Shown one piece after another: positions 1-9,228 of a DNA stretch of 64,000 nt. Made by a program: the position numbers and the translations under genes. The DNA comes from Halopenitus malekzadehii (GTDB lineage Archaea > Halobacteriota > Halobacteria > Halobacteriales > Haloferacaceae). Numbering within the stretch: position 1 is the first letter of the stretch; each line of letters opens with the position of its first letter. The notes beneath the pieces are model-generated. The model did not search any database and was not told the origin of the DNA. It was given only the letters and a program-made list of their open reading frames with translations. The DNA lies in contig NZ_FNWU01000001.1 in assembly GCF_900108505.1 (NCBI RefSeq), positions 1,041,461 to 1,105,460 of the forward strand, written 5' to 3'.

Positions 1-555
1 GACGTTGACGAGGGGGTTGCCCTCGTAGCCCTCGTGGAAGGCGACGCTGCCCCCGACCGTCGGGACGCCGATGCAGTTCCCGTAGTGGGAGATCCCCTCG
101 ACGACGCCCTCGAAGAGGTATTTCGCGTGGTCCCGGTCGAAGGACCCGAAGTACAGCGAGTCGAGCAGGGCGATCGGGTACGCGCCCATACTCATCGTGT
201 CCCGAACGATGCCGCCGACGCCGGTGGCCGCCCCGTCGAAGGGGTCGACGTAGGAGGGGTGGTTGTGGCTCTCGACGCCGAAGGTGACATAGGTGTCGCC
301 GTAGTCGTCGCCGTCGCGCTCGCCTGCGGGCGTCTCCGCGGCGTCGGGCGTTGGCAGCGCGAGTACGGCGGCGTCGTCGCCCGGGCCGATCACGACCGCG
401 TCGCCCTCGCTCTCGAAGGCGCCCAAAAGCGGTCGCGAGGAGCGATACGCACAGTGTTCGCTCCAGAGGTTCTCGAACAGCTCGGCCTCGGCTGGGGTGG
501 GATCGCGTCCGAGCTCCTCGCGCACGAGCTCGGCGTCCGCGTCGGACAGGCTCAT
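1..555 (-). CDS. purL: Phosphoribosylformylglycinamidine synthase subunit PurL, N-terminal part
   Basis: PurL catalyses the ATP- and ammonia-dependent conversion of FGAR to FGAM in purine synthesis. The 185 visible codons begin at the ATG ending at 555 with [16 protein letters not shown] and continue without a stop to the window edge, so the C-terminal three quarters lie outside. Family hallmarks are the [18 protein letters not shown] stretch near residues 27-44 and the [19 protein letters not shown] nucleotide-binding segment, followed by [20 protein letters not shown]. It is the first of two purine genes here (purD is at 24.2-25.5 kb). Identity is secure. Confidence 0.95.
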   Translation of the reverse strand, partial: MSLSDADAELVREELGRDPTPAEAELFENLWSEHCAYRSSRPLLGAFESEGDAVVIGPGDDAAVLALPTPDAAETPAGERDGDDYGDTYVTFGVESHNHPSYVDPFDGAATGVGGIVRDTMSMGAYPIALLDSLYFGSFDRDHAKYLFEGVVEGISHYGNCIGVPTVGGSVAFHEGYEGNPLVNV

Positions 556-713
556 TCAGTTGTATGGTGATATCGGCCGTTCTAATGTCTTTCCATACCC
601 ACATTCGTGGATCACGATTCGGAACGTGTGACCGGCACCGTATGGGGCCGCCGACGTGTGCGACGTGCGACACGTGTCGCCGCCCGACGCACGTGACTCG
701 CGGGATGTGACAA

Positions 714-721
714 GAATTATT
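714..721 (+). promoter_or_regulatory. TATA-like box of the aminotransferase gene
   Basis: The sequence GAATTATT lies about 28 bp before the ATG at 746. That is the spacing expected for an archaeal leaderless transcript and is the reason for choosing 746 over the upstream in-frame ATG at 656. Confidence 0.5.
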
Positions 722-745
722 CGCGGCCGGATCGCTGCGTTAGGT

Positions 746-1876
746 ATGGCATCACCGACGTTCTCCGACCGGATCGAACGGATCCCGCCCAGCGGCATCC
801 GCGACGTCTTCGAGGCGGCCGGCGACGACGCGATCGATATGGGGATCGGTCAGCCCGATTTCCCGACCCCGAATCACGCACGCGAGGCCGCCGTCGAGGC
901 GATCCGGGCCGGACGTGCGGATAGTTACACGCCGAACCGCGGCCTGGAGTCGCTCCGGGAGGCGATCGTCGCCAAACACGAACGCGATCAGGGCGTCTCG
1001 GTCGACGTCGACGACGTGATCGCGACCGCCGGCGGCAGCGAGGGACTCCACCTCGCGATGGAGGCCCACGTGGATGCGGGCGACGAGGTCATCGTTCCCG
1101 ACCCCGGGTTCGTCTCCTACGCGGCGCTGACGAAGCTCGCGGGCGCGGACCCGGTTCCCGTCGAACTGCGGGACGACCTCACGCTCGATCCGGCGGCCGT
1201 CGAGGACGCGATCACCGAGGACACCGCCGCCTTCGTCATCAACTCGCCGGCGAACCCGACCGGCGCCGTTGCACCCCGCGAGGACGTCGCGGAGTTCGCC
1301 CGCATCGCACGGGAGCACGACGTGCTGTGCATCTCCGACGAGGTCTACGAGTACACCGTCTTCGACGGCGATCACCACTCGCCGATGGAGTTCGACACGG
1401 GCGGGAACCTGGTGGTCGTCCACTCGGTCTCGAAGCTCTACTCGATGACGGGCTGGCGGCTCGGCTGGGTCACCGCGACGAGCGATCGGATCGACCGGAT
1501 GCTCCGTATCCACCAGTACGCACAGGCGTGCGCGTCGGCGCCCTCGCAGTTCGCCGCGGAGGCCGCCCTCACCGGCGACCAGTCGGTGGTCGACGAGATG
1601 ACGGCCACGTTCAAACGACGGCGCGACGTCCTGCTCGATGGACTCGCGGAGATCGGCATCGACTGTCCGACGCCGCGCGGGGCCTTCTACGCGATGCCGA
1701 AGGTGCCCGACGGCTTCGTCGACGAATGCATCGAACGTGGTCTCATCATCGTCCCCGGAGACGCCTTCGGCGACGGCGGCGCCGGCCACGCCCGACTCTC
1801 CTACGCGACCGACGAGGCGACCATCCGCGACGCGCTCGACGTGATGGCCGACGCCCACGACGCCGTCACCGAGTGA
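746..1876 (+). CDS. Pyridoxal-phosphate aminotransferase (class I, AspC-like)
   Basis: A 376-residue fold-type I aminotransferase that transfers an amino group between an amino acid, probably aspartate or an aromatic one, and a 2-oxo acid in the cytoplasm. Visible motifs are the N-terminal IDMGIGQPDFPTP, YTPNRGLESLREAI, the cofactor motif NSPANPTGAV, DEVYEYTVF, and the PLP lysine region SVSKLYSMTGWRLGW. The carboxylate-binding arginine is probably in HARLSYA near the C-terminus. A TATA-like box 28 bp upstream supports this start. Substrate specificity cannot be read from the sequence. Confidence 0.9.
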   Translation: MASPTFSDRIERIPPSGIRDVFEAAGDDAIDMGIGQPDFPTPNHAREAAVEAIRAGRADSYTPNRGLESLREAIVAKHERDQGVSVDVDDVIATAGGSEGLHLAMEAHVDAGDEVIVPDPGFVSYAALTKLAGADPVPVELRDDLTLDPAAVEDAITEDTAAFVINSPANPTGAVAPREDVAEFARIAREHDVLCISDEVYEYTVFDGDHHSPMEFDTGGNLVVVHSVSKLYSMTGWRLGWVTATSDRIDRMLRIHQYAQACASAPSQFAAEAALTGDQSVVDEMTATFKRRRDVLLDGLAEIGIDCPTPRGAFYAMPKVPDGFVDECIERGLIIVPGDAFGDGGAGHARLSYATDEATIRDALDVMADAHDAVTE

Positions 1877-1949
1877 CGCCGTCGCTTGGGGCTGCAGGGA
1901 GCCCCGGCCGGCACAACCGTTTACTTGATGCGCCGCGTTCGATCCGGAA

Positions 1950-2921
1950 GTGGACCGACGCGTCGCCATCGGATCCGTGCTCGCCGGGATCGCTTCCGGG
2001 GTCGGCGCCGGCCTGCTGTCCGCCGCGGATCCGCCCCCGACGGGCCCGATCGCGACGTTCCCGACGCCCCTCGGGATCGCTTTGTTCCCGATAGCGAGCA
2101 AGGGGCTGCTCCTCGCGGCGATCCTGCTCGTCGCGTACGGACTCTACGCCTTCACGCTCGCTGCGCTCACGCGTCACGCGAGCAAGCGGCGCGCCCACGA
2201 CGCGCGGAACGTTCTGCGGCTCGCGTTCGGGCTCGCCGCCACCGTCACCGCCCTCGCGGCCCTGACCCAGCAGTGGCTCGGCCTGCTTCTCTCGCTCGGC
2301 GTCGTCGGGTTCGCGATCACGTTCGCGCTCCAGCAGCCGCTGTTGTCGTTGATCGCGTGGGGCTATATCCTCCTCAAACGACCCTACGGCGTCGGCGATC
2401 GGGTCCGGATCGGCGACGCGAAGGGCGACGTCATCGCCGTCGACTTCCTGGTCACGACGATCTGGGAGATCAACGGCGAACTCGTCACGACCAACCAACC
2501 GTCGGGACGCGTGATCACCGTCCCGAACAGCCTCGTACTCTCCTCGGAGGTCGTCAACTTCGGCGGGGGCGGGTCCCCGTCGGTCTGGAACGAGATCCCG
2601 ATCCAGGTGGCCTTCGAGACCGACCTCGCGTTCGCCCGCGATCTGATGCGCGAGGAGGCCGCCGACTACCTTGGCGAGGAGATGGCCCGCCACGTCGCCA
2701 CCTACCGTGAGGCGCTCGCGGAGACGCCGGTGGAGCTGGAGGTCGCCGACGGCCCGTCGGTGAACGTCACCCAGCGCGAGAGCTGGGTCGAGCTGCGGCT
2801 CCGATACCTGGCACATCCCCGCCGCGGCCAGCGGGTAAAAAACGAGCTGTACGAACGGATCCTGGACCGGTTCAACGAGCATCCCGACCGGATCGCCTTC
2901 CCTGTAAGCCGGAACCGGTGA
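1950..2921 (+). CDS. MscS-family small-conductance mechanosensitive channel
   Basis: A 323-residue membrane protein starting at GTG 1950, with a TTTACTT box about 27 bp upstream. Hydrophobic segments lie at about residues 7-25, 42-68, 86-104 and 108-125. The last contains the pore-lining helix and leads into LLKRPYGVGDRVRIG, the start of the MscS beta domain, followed by VTTIWEINGELVTTNQPSGRVITVPNS. Such channels release solutes on hypo-osmotic shock. A second, different MscS protein lies at 22.5 kb beside dacZ. Confidence 0.9.
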   Translation: MDRRVAIGSVLAGIASGVGAGLLSAADPPPTGPIATFPTPLGIALFPIASKGLLLAAILLVAYGLYAFTLAALTRHASKRRAHDARNVLRLAFGLAATVTALAALTQQWLGLLLSLGVVGFAITFALQQPLLSLIAWGYILLKRPYGVGDRVRIGDAKGDVIAVDFLVTTIWEINGELVTTNQPSGRVITVPNSLVLSSEVVNFGGGGSPSVWNEIPIQVAFETDLAFARDLMREEAADYLGEEMARHVATYREALAETPVELEVADGPSVNVTQRESWVELRLRYLAHPRRGQRVKNELYERILDRFNEHPDRIAFPVSRNR

Positions 2922-2947
2922 CTGGCGGCGTCGAGCAACACCCGTCC

Positions 2948-3003
2948 GACGACTAGCGATGCGCCACCGACGACTAGCGATGCGCCACCGACGACTAGCG
3001 ATG
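2948..3003. repeat. 21-bp direct repeat, 2.7 copies
   Basis: Units at 2948-2968 and 2969-2989 are identical and a partial third copy runs 2990-3003. Read on the minus strand, each copy contains CATCGCTAG, the last two codons and stop of cdd. The repeat therefore looks like a local tandem duplication of the cdd 3' end into the intergenic space. Confidence 0.9.
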
Positions 3004-3405
3004 TTCGGCCGCCGAGAGCGTGTCCGCCGAGATCGTGTTCGGAAGCAGCTCCCCGAGCGTGTAGGTCGTCGTCCCGTCCGCGCCCTCGTCACAGACGATC
3101 GTGAGGTCGTCGTCGCAGAACTCCGCCAGCGTCTGCCGGCACATCCCGCAGGGCGTGACGCCGTCCTTCGCGCCGGATGTGACCGCGATCCGGTCGAACG
3201 CCTCGTGGCCGTTCTTGACGGCCTCCGCGATCGCGACCTCCTCGGCGTGGAGGCTGTTCGAGTAGTTCGCGTTCTCGATGTTACACCCGGTGTAGACCGT
3301 CCCGTCGGCGGTGACAAGCGCCGCACCGACGGTGTATCCTGAATACGGAACGTGGGCGTTCTCTAGCGCGTTTCGAGCCGCCTCGATGAGCTGATCGGCG
3401 TCCAT
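2995..3405 (-). CDS. cdd: Cytidine deaminase
   Basis: A 136-residue homotetramer-type cytidine deaminase of pyrimidine salvage that converts (deoxy)cytidine to (deoxy)uridine. Zinc and catalytic motifs are clear: the CNIENANYSNSLHAEEVAI segment carries the catalytic HAE, and GVTPCGMCRQTLAEF carries the PCxxC zinc cysteines. The start MDADQLIEAARNA at 3405 gives the usual family length; the frame stays open upstream but that extension has no family match. The gene is convergent with the upstream MscS gene, and its stop codon lies in the 21-bp repeat. Confidence 0.95.
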   Translation of the reverse strand: MDADQLIEAARNALENAHVPYSGYTVGAALVTADGTVYTGCNIENANYSNSLHAEEVAIAEAVKNGHEAFDRIAVTSGAKDGVTPCGMCRQTLAEFCDDDLTIVCDEGADGTTTYTLGELLPNTISADTLSAAEHR

Positions 3406-3545
3406 TGCCAATCGGTGGACGACCTCGATCGATAAATCCACGGGTCGTCGCGGAGCGTCGTCCGTGGGTTGTGCGCGTGGTAGTTTCACGCGTTCAGCAT
3501 TTGACTCCGGCACGCCTTTCCCGTTCACTCGTCTCGTCCGAGACG

Positions 3546-4505
3546 ATGCAGAGGCGCACATACATACGGGGGATCACAGCTGCAGCAACCACCGGCGCGT
3601 TCGCCGGTTGTACCGGCGGAAACGGCGGGTCTGACGGCACCGATGGGTCGGATGGATCCGAAGGTGGTGCCGGTTCCAGCGATACGGACGACGGATCGAC
3701 CGACGCCACGCGCTATGGAACCCTCTCGACGAGCGTCACCGATCAGCCGAACGACATCGGCGACTTCGAGTCACTCGTCGTGACGATCGACGGGATCTGG
3801 ATCAAGCCTGCCGAGTCCGGGGACGATTCGGACGACGAGGACGCCCAGACGCCCGATCAAGAAGCGACGGAGGACGGAACCGCCGAGACGACTGAGACCG
3901 ATACGGCGACTACGACCGACACGGCGACGCCGGCGGGAACTGAGGCCGCAACGGCAACTCCTGACGGCGAGGAGAGTGACGATGAGGAGGCGGACGGTGA
4001 CGATGGTACCGACGCCGAGAACGCCGAGGACGCCGACGGCGAAACCGGTCGGTACTACGTCGAGTTCGCGGAGCCGCAGGAGGCTGATCTCGTCCAACTG
4101 CAGGACGGCAGCACCAAGCTCATCGACGAGACTGAGGTCGAAGTCGGCAGTTATCAATTCCTCCAGCTCGACGTCACCAAGACGACCGGCGTCTTGACCA
4201 CCGGCGAGGAGGCGGACGTCCGGACGCCCGGAAACGCGCCGCTTCAGTTCAAGCAGTCCTTCGAGGTCCGGGAATCGGCCACGACGACGTTCATTGCCGA
4301 CTTCGCCCCGAACCGGACCGGACAGGGAACACGCTACATCATCCGCCCCGTCGCCAGTGGGACGACCGTCCGATACGGGGACGAATCGGGAGCCGAAACG
4401 ACCGAAACGACTGACACCGCGACGCCGCCCGGAACCGAGGCGGAGTCGGGAACGACCGATCCCGGCACGGAGTCCCAGACGGAGAGTCCGGGAGCCGCAC
4501 AGTAG
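3546..4505 (+). CDS. DUF4382-type secreted lipoprotein with acidic insertion
   Basis: A 319-residue exported protein. The N-terminus MQRRTYIRGITAAATTG carries a twin arginine, a hydrophobic stretch and the lipobox FAGC, as in haloarchaeal Tat lipoproteins. A Gly/Ser/Asp linker follows. A DUF4382-like domain then begins (YGTLSTSVTDQPNDIGDFESLVVTIDGIWI) and resumes later (GRYYVEFAEPQEADLVQL, TKTTGVLTTG, FKQSFEV). Between the two parts, at about residues 97-160, lies a Thr/Glu/Asp-rich insert, and the C-terminus has a similar tail. The molecular function of DUF4382 is unknown to me. A cell-surface role is inferred. Confidence 0.8.
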   Translation: MQRRTYIRGITAAATTGAFAGCTGGNGGSDGTDGSDGSEGGAGSSDTDDGSTDATRYGTLSTSVTDQPNDIGDFESLVVTIDGIWIKPAESGDDSDDEDAQTPDQEATEDGTAETTETDTATTTDTATPAGTEAATATPDGEESDDEEADGDDGTDAENAEDADGETGRYYVEFAEPQEADLVQLQDGSTKLIDETEVEVGSYQFLQLDVTKTTGVLTTGEEADVRTPGNAPLQFKQSFEVRESATTTFIADFAPNRTGQGTRYIIRPVASGTTVRYGDESGAETTETTDTATPPGTEAESGTTDPGTESQTESPGAAQ

Positions 4506-4597
4506 CGCGGGAACGGTCGCCACCGTTCGATCCCCACTGTGGCGGTTGAACGCAGTGGGTGGGCGTGGCAAAATTCGCCACGGGAGTATGAGACGGT

Positions 4598-4607
4598 ACA
4601 GTTAACC
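4598..4607 (+). promoter_or_regulatory. TATA-like box of glutamate dehydrogenase
   Basis: ACAGTTAACC is centred about 28 bp before the ATG at 4631, consistent with a leaderless mRNA. It argues against the longer in-frame start at 4616. Confidence 0.45.
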
Positions 4608-4630
4608 ACGCGGATGTGGCTCGTGTAGGT

Positions 4631-5884
4631 ATGTCGGACGAGACCAATCCGTTCGAGAGTCTCCAGGAGCAGATCGACGACGCCGCGGCACACCTCGACG
4701 TCGACGACGGAGTCATCGAGCGGCTGAAGAACCCCGAACGGGTGCTCGAGACCAACCTCACCGTCGAACTCGACGACGGCTCCCTCGAAACGGTCCGGGC
4801 GTACCGCTCGCAGTTCAACGGCGACCGCGGCCCGTATAAAGGCGGGATCCGCTACCACCCGGGCGTCACCCGCGACGAGGTGAAGGCGCTGTCGGGCTGG
4901 ATGGTGTACAAGTGTGCGACCGTCGACATCCCCTACGGCGGCGGGAAGGGCGGCATCAGCATCGATCCCACCCAGTACTCCGAGGCCGAGCTGGAGCGGA
5001 TCACTCGGGCGTTCGCGACCGAGCTCCGGCCGATCATCGGCGAGGACCGCGACATCCCCGCACCCGACGTCAACACGGGACAGCGGGAGATGAACTGGAT
5101 CAAAGACACCTACGAGACCCTCGAAAACACGACTGCTCCCGGCGTCATCACGGGAAAGGCGATCGACTCGGGCGGGTCGGCGGGGCGCGTCGAGGCAACC
5201 GGCCGCTCAACGATGTTCGCGGCCCGCGAGGTTTTTGACTGGATCGGCGAGCAGATCGAGGGCGCCTCGGTCGCCGTACAGGGGTACGGCAACGCCGGCT
5301 GGATCGCGGCTGACCTCCTTGACGATATCGGCGCGACGGTCGTCGCCGTCTCTGACTCCGCCGGCGGCATCCACGACCCACGTGGACTGGATCCGGTCGA
5401 CGTGAAGGACCACAAGAACGAGACCGGCAGCGTCGTCGGCTACGGCGACGCCGAGGAGGTATCCAACGAGGAGCTGCTTACGCTTGACGTCGACCTCCTC
5501 GTTCCCGCGGCCCTCGAGAACGCGATCGACGCCGACCTCGCCGAGGACGTGCAGGCCGATGTCGTCGTCGAGGCGGCCAACGGTCCGCTGACGCCGGGTG
5601 CCGACGACGTCCTCGCCGACAGCAACGTTTGGGTCGTGCCGGACATCCTCGCGAACGCCGGCGGCGTCACCGTCTCCTACTTCGAGTGGGTCCAGAACCG
5701 ACAGCGGTTCAGCTGGACCGAAGAGCGCGTGAACGAGGAGCTCGAACGGGTCACCATCGAGGCCTTCGACGGCCTCGTCGATGCCTACGAGGCCCACGAC
5801 CTGCCGAACCTCCGCACCGCGGCCTACGTCGTCGCGCTCCAGCGCGTGGCCGATGCCTACGACCAGGCCGGAAACTGGCCCTAA
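4631..5884 (+). CDS. gdh: Glutamate dehydrogenase (Glu/Leu/Phe/Val dehydrogenase family)
   Basis: A 417-residue cytoplasmic enzyme that interconverts glutamate and 2-oxoglutarate plus ammonia. The N-terminal catalytic domain shows [20 protein letters not shown], then [20 protein letters not shown] with the catalytic lysine region GGGKGG. The Rossmann domain has the dinucleotide motif [11 protein letters not shown], and [16 protein letters not shown] is also typical. Haloarchaea commonly encode several paralogues that differ in NAD or NADP use. Cofactor preference is not resolved here. Confidence 0.95.
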   Translation: MSDETNPFESLQEQIDDAAAHLDVDDGVIERLKNPERVLETNLTVELDDGSLETVRAYRSQFNGDRGPYKGGIRYHPGVTRDEVKALSGWMVYKCATVDIPYGGGKGGISIDPTQYSEAELERITRAFATELRPIIGEDRDIPAPDVNTGQREMNWIKDTYETLENTTAPGVITGKAIDSGGSAGRVEATGRSTMFAAREVFDWIGEQIEGASVAVQGYGNAGWIAADLLDDIGATVVAVSDSAGGIHDPRGLDPVDVKDHKNETGSVVGYGDAEEVSNEELLTLDVDLLVPAALENAIDADLAEDVQADVVVEAANGPLTPGADDVLADSNVWVVPDILANAGGVTVSYFEWVQNRQRFSWTEERVNEELERVTIEAFDGLVDAYEAHDLPNLRTAAYVVALQRVADAYDQAGNWP

Positions 5885-5941
5885 ACGGCTGAACGGCGCA
5901 AAACTGGGTGGGGAACCGTTTTCAACGGGTCGAGATGTCTG

Positions 5942-6328
5942 TTAGGCCGTCGCGTCGATCTCGTCGAGCCGTGCGGCGAGGAAGACGGCGATCGGCACGT
6001 CCGCCTCCTCGACGAACCGTGCGAGTTCCTCGCCGTCGCGCTCGACGACGACCGTCGGGATCAGCTCGATGTCGTACTCCTCGACGCCCGGTCCGACCTT
6101 GGATCCGTCATCGGCCTTCTCGACGGGATGGTGTTCGATCCGGTCGTCGGGGACGCCGGCGGCCTCCAGGGCCGCGGCGAAGTCCGGGAGCTGCTGGCGG
6201 CAGTCGCCACACCAGTCGCCGCCCCAGACCTTGAACACGTACGCGTCGTCAGCACCCACGGTCTCGATCGCGTCCTCATAGCCCGCTTCGCTCCACGCCG
6301 CGTTCGGCTGTAGCGTCCGTAGTGGCAT
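5942..6328 (-). CDS. Thioredoxin-fold protein with CGDC active site
   Basis: A 128-residue protein starting MPLRTLQPNAAW at 6328. It contains the redox motif WGGDWCGDCRQQLPDF and a downstream IPTVVV with the conserved cis-proline, the pattern of thioredoxin-fold oxidoreductases. A TTTTATTTG box lies just upstream on the same strand, so transcription is probably leaderless. The CGDC pair differs from classical CGPC and resembles glutaredoxin/TlpA-like relatives. The partner is unknown. It is convergent with gdh and divergent from the cysteine-synthase-family gene. Confidence 0.85.
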   Translation of the reverse strand: MPLRTLQPNAAWSEAGYEDAIETVGADDAYVFKVWGGDWCGDCRQQLPDFAAALEAAGVPDDRIEHHPVEKADDGSKVGPGVEEYDIELIPTVVVERDGEELARFVEEADVPIAVFLAARLDEIDATA

Positions 6329-6489
6329 ACGCCCGCCTAGGGGCGGGGCAAATAAAAGGGGCGCGTCGCCGGCGGTTTTCCGTGCAGGCGTCACACCAGC
6401 CCAACGCGAGTGCCGGTCGGCTCACCCACCCGATCGCACCTTGCCGCAGTCCGTAGATGGTTTAGGCGCGCTCGTCGTAGGCGAGGCCA

Positions 6490-7422
6490 ATGGACGACGG
6501 CATCCTCGACACCGTCGGATCGCCGCTGGTTCGCGTCTCCTCGCCGGCGGGGACCACGGTGGCGGCGAAGATCGAATCGAAGAACCCGGGCGGGTCGGCC
6601 AAGGATCGTCCCGCGATCGCGATGATCGAGGCTGCCGAGGAGTCCGGCGAGCTCTCGCCGGGCGACGGCATCGTCGAGCCGACCTCCGGCAACACCGGCG
6701 TCGGGATCGCGATGTGCGGCGCGGCGAAGGGCTACGACGTGACGATCGTGATGCCGACCTCAAAATCGCCCGAACGACGCCGCATCATGCGGGCCTTCGG
6801 GGCCACCGTCGAGCTCGTCGAGGGCGACATTTCGGACGCCAAGGATCGGGCCGACGAGCTCGAGGCCGAGGGGCTGGTTCAGCTGCGGCAGTTCGAGAAC
6901 CCCGCGAATCCGCGTGCCCACTACGAGACGACCGGCGTGGAGCTCCTCGACCAGGTCGATGGCCGGCCGATCGACGCGCTCGTCGCCGGCGTCGGCACCG
7001 GGGGGACGATCACCGGCACCGGCCGGCGTCTCCGGGAGGCGTTCCCGGACGTCAGGATCGACGCCGTCGAGCCCGCCGACAGCGCGGTGTTGTCCGGCGA
7101 GGAGCCGACCGGCGATTCCTTCCAGGGAATGGGGCCGGGGTTCATCGCCCCGAACCTCGATACGGACCTCCTCGATGGAGTTCACACGGTCGAACTCGCG
7201 GACGCCGAGGCGGAGTGTCGACGGCTCGCTCGCGAGGAGGGGATCCTGGTCGGGCAGTCCTCGGGCGCTTCGAACCTCGCGGCGAAGGCCGTCGCCGGGG
7301 ATCTTCGGGAGTCGGGCGCGTACGCCGGCGACGAGCCGCTCGTGGTCACGGTCTTTTGGGACAGCGGCGAGCGCTACCTCTCGACCGGGATGTTCGAACC
7401 CGACGGGAACGACGTCGAGTGA
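6490..7422 (+). CDS. Cysteine synthase family PLP enzyme (first copy)
   Basis: A 310-residue fold-type II PLP enzyme. The PLP lysine is K38 in ESKNPGGSAKDRPA, the substrate loop is PTSGNTGVG, and the phosphate-binding loop is GVGTGGTITGTG. The C-terminal GQSSGASNLAAKA and VFWDSGERYLSTG are also standard for O-acetylserine sulfhydrylases and cystathionine beta-synthase catalytic domains. A second enzyme of this family sits at 55 kb, so the two probably differ in substrate (acetylserine, phosphoserine or homocysteine routes). Which one does what cannot be told here. Confidence 0.9.
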   Translation: MDDGILDTVGSPLVRVSSPAGTTVAAKIESKNPGGSAKDRPAIAMIEAAEESGELSPGDGIVEPTSGNTGVGIAMCGAAKGYDVTIVMPTSKSPERRRIMRAFGATVELVEGDISDAKDRADELEAEGLVQLRQFENPANPRAHYETTGVELLDQVDGRPIDALVAGVGTGGTITGTGRRLREAFPDVRIDAVEPADSAVLSGEEPTGDSFQGMGPGFIAPNLDTDLLDGVHTVELADAEAECRRLAREEGILVGQSSGASNLAAKAVAGDLRESGAYAGDEPLVVTVFWDSGERYLSTGMFEPDGNDVE

Positions 7423-7479
7423 CGCGTCGGGAGCGGCCGGACGCAGCGGAACCGGCAGAACAGCCGGAATGAACCGTAC

Positions 7480-7932
7480 TCAGGGTGAGAACTCCGAATC
7501 GCTCACGCGGACCACGACGGTCCCGTCGAGGTCGTCCCGGTCGTGTTCCGGGACCGTCCCCCGTTCGCGCCGTTTGAACACCGGATCGACGAGCTCGCCG
7601 TCGACGACGCCGAACAGCTCGAGTCGCTGGTCGGTTTCCTCGGGGCGAACCTCGCCGTCGCGGACCTGCCGTGCGAGCTCCCGCGAAAGCCATTCCTCGG
7701 CGTCGATCGACGGGTCGCGGATCAGCGTCTCGCGGACGAAGCGGACGAGGTACCAGTTCAGGTCGTTACACAGCGAGACGGCCGCGCCGAGGCTCACCGT
7801 CTCGACCGCGATGCTGTTGGCGAACGGCTCCGTGATCTCGTACGTCGACAGCGCCTCCCGGGCGGTCTCGCGCGAGAGGAGTTCGTACGCGAGGCTCACC
7901 GCCGGATCGCCCACGAGACACACCTGCGTCAT
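7480..7932 (-). CDS. Conserved haloarchaeal protein (possibly DUF5804)
   Basis: A 150-residue acidic protein, MTQVCLVGDPAVSLAYELLSR onward, without signal peptide or membrane segment. It resembles a conserved haloarchaeal family that I recall, with limited certainty, as DUF5804, often found beside the S-adenosylmethionine synthetase gene as here. The N-terminus suggests a small alpha/beta fold. No catalytic motif is recognisable. It is transcribed in the same direction as, and downstream of, the S-adenosylmethionine synthetase gene with a 93-bp gap, so co-transcription is possible. Function unknown. Confidence 0.75.
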   Translation of the reverse strand: MTQVCLVGDPAVSLAYELLSRETAREALSTYEITEPFANSIAVETVSLGAAVSLCNDLNWYLVRFVRETLIRDPSIDAEEWLSRELARQVRDGEVRPEETDQRLELFGVVDGELVDPVFKRRERGTVPEHDRDDLDGTVVVRVSDSEFSP

Positions 7933-8025
7933 ATCCGGAGTCGGTTCCCCGACCGCAAATCGGTTGTGGTCGGTCGATCCGTGGTCGTCGCCCCTCGTCC
8001 GTGGTCGGGCGGTCGCGACCCGTGG

Positions 8026-9228
8026 TCAGAACGTCGAGACGTCGCCCTCGATGACGCGCCGGGTCACGCCCGTAACGTCGTCGAGCTCCGCGTCGACGAT
8101 CGCGACGATCTCGTCCTCGACGTCCGCCAGGTCGACCTCGTCCTCGGTGACCACCTGCGCGTCGGCGACGTGCGGCTCGTCGATCGGGCGGCCGATCTGC
8201 GAGAGCAGGCGGACCTGCAGGTCGCGGATCCCGTCGACCTCGGCGGCGACGGACTCGGCGATCTCCGTCGAGAGCAGGTTGTAGATCTTGCCGATGTGGT
8301 TGACCGGATTCTTGCCGGAGGTCGCCTCCATCGACATCGGCCGGTTCGGCGTGATCAGCCCGTTCGCGCGGTTGCCGCGACCGACCGAGCCGTCGTCACC
8401 CTGCTCGGCGGACGTCCCCGTCACGGTGAGGTAGATGGAGTTCTCCTCGTAGTCGTCGGCGGTGTTGACGTCGACGTGGACCTCGCGGTCGGTCCGGTCG
8501 CGGGCGAGATCGGACACGAACTCCCGGACCGATTCAACGGCGTCGTCGTACGCCTCGAAGTCGTCGATGTAGCGGTCGACCATCGCGGCGGCCACCGTGA
8601 TGTCGATCCGGTCGCCCTCGCGTTTGCCCATGATCTTCACGTCCGGGCCGAGTTCGGGATGGTCGGCGTGGTAGGTCGTGTTGAGCTCGCGCTCGGCGTC
8701 GTGCACGATCCGCTCGGTTTCGGTGAGCGGCGCGTGGCCGACGCCGAAGGAGGTGTCGTTGGCCATCGGAACCTGTGCTTCCTCCTCGCCGAAGACGTCC
8801 TGCAGGTCGCCCGACCCCTCGCCGAGCTTGACGTCGACGATGACGTCGGTCCCGTACTCCAGTTCCGGGATCGCCTCGGCGAGGTACTCGCGGGCCGCCG
8901 CCAGTGCCGTCGAGTCGACCGGCAGCTGTTGACCGTCGTATTTCTTGGTTGCGCGACCCACGATGAGGATGTAGATCGGCTCGACCACCTCGCCGCCGCC
9001 GAACGCGGGGGCGGCGTTGCCGGCGACCAGTTGCGTCTCGTCAGTGTTGTAGTGGAGGACCGTGCCGACCCGATCGAGGTATAGCTGTGAGAGTGCCCGG
9101 GAGACCGACTCCGCGATGCCGTCGCTTATCGAATCTGGATGCCCGATCCCCTTTCGCTCGACGATCTCGACGTCCTGATCCTCGACCGCCGTCCGGTCGA
9201 GGCGACTGACCTGGATGTTCCGACTCAT
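8026..9228 (-). CDS. mat: Archaeal-type S-adenosylmethionine synthetase
   Basis: A 400-residue methionine adenosyltransferase of the archaeal (AdoMetS) family that makes S-adenosylmethionine from methionine and ATP. The sequence shows [46 protein letters not shown]-like and [19 protein letters not shown] segments, and [19 protein letters not shown], all characteristic of the archaeal form and unlike bacterial MetK. Length is normal. It is cytoplasmic and supplies the methyl donor, for example for RNA and lipid methylation. Confidence 0.97.
   Translation of the reverse strand: MSRNIQVSRLDRTAVEDQDVEIVERKGIGHPDSISDGIAESVSRALSQLYLDRVGTVLHYNTDETQLVAGNAAPAFGGGEVVEPIYILIVGRATKKYDGQQLPVDSTALAAAREYLAEAIPELEYGTDVIVDVKLGEGSGDLQDVFGEEEAQVPMANDTSFGVGHAPLTETERIVHDAERELNTTYHADHPELGPDVKIMGKREGDRIDITVAAAMVDRYIDDFEAYDDAVESVREFVSDLARDRTDREVHVDVNTADDYEENSIYLTVTGTSAEQGDDGSVGRGNRANGLITPNRPMSMEATSGKNPVNHIGKIYNLLSTEIAESVAAEVDGIRDLQVRLLSQIGRPIDEPHVADAQVVTEDEVDLADVEDEIVAIVDAELDDVTGVTRRVIEGDVSTF

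Noticed and set aside
752..2101. A 449-codon open frame on the minus strand opposite the aminotransferase
   Set aside because: High GC leaves long antisense frames open. This one mirrors a well-identified PLP enzyme, and its composition is Arg/Val/Gly-rich with no family motif.
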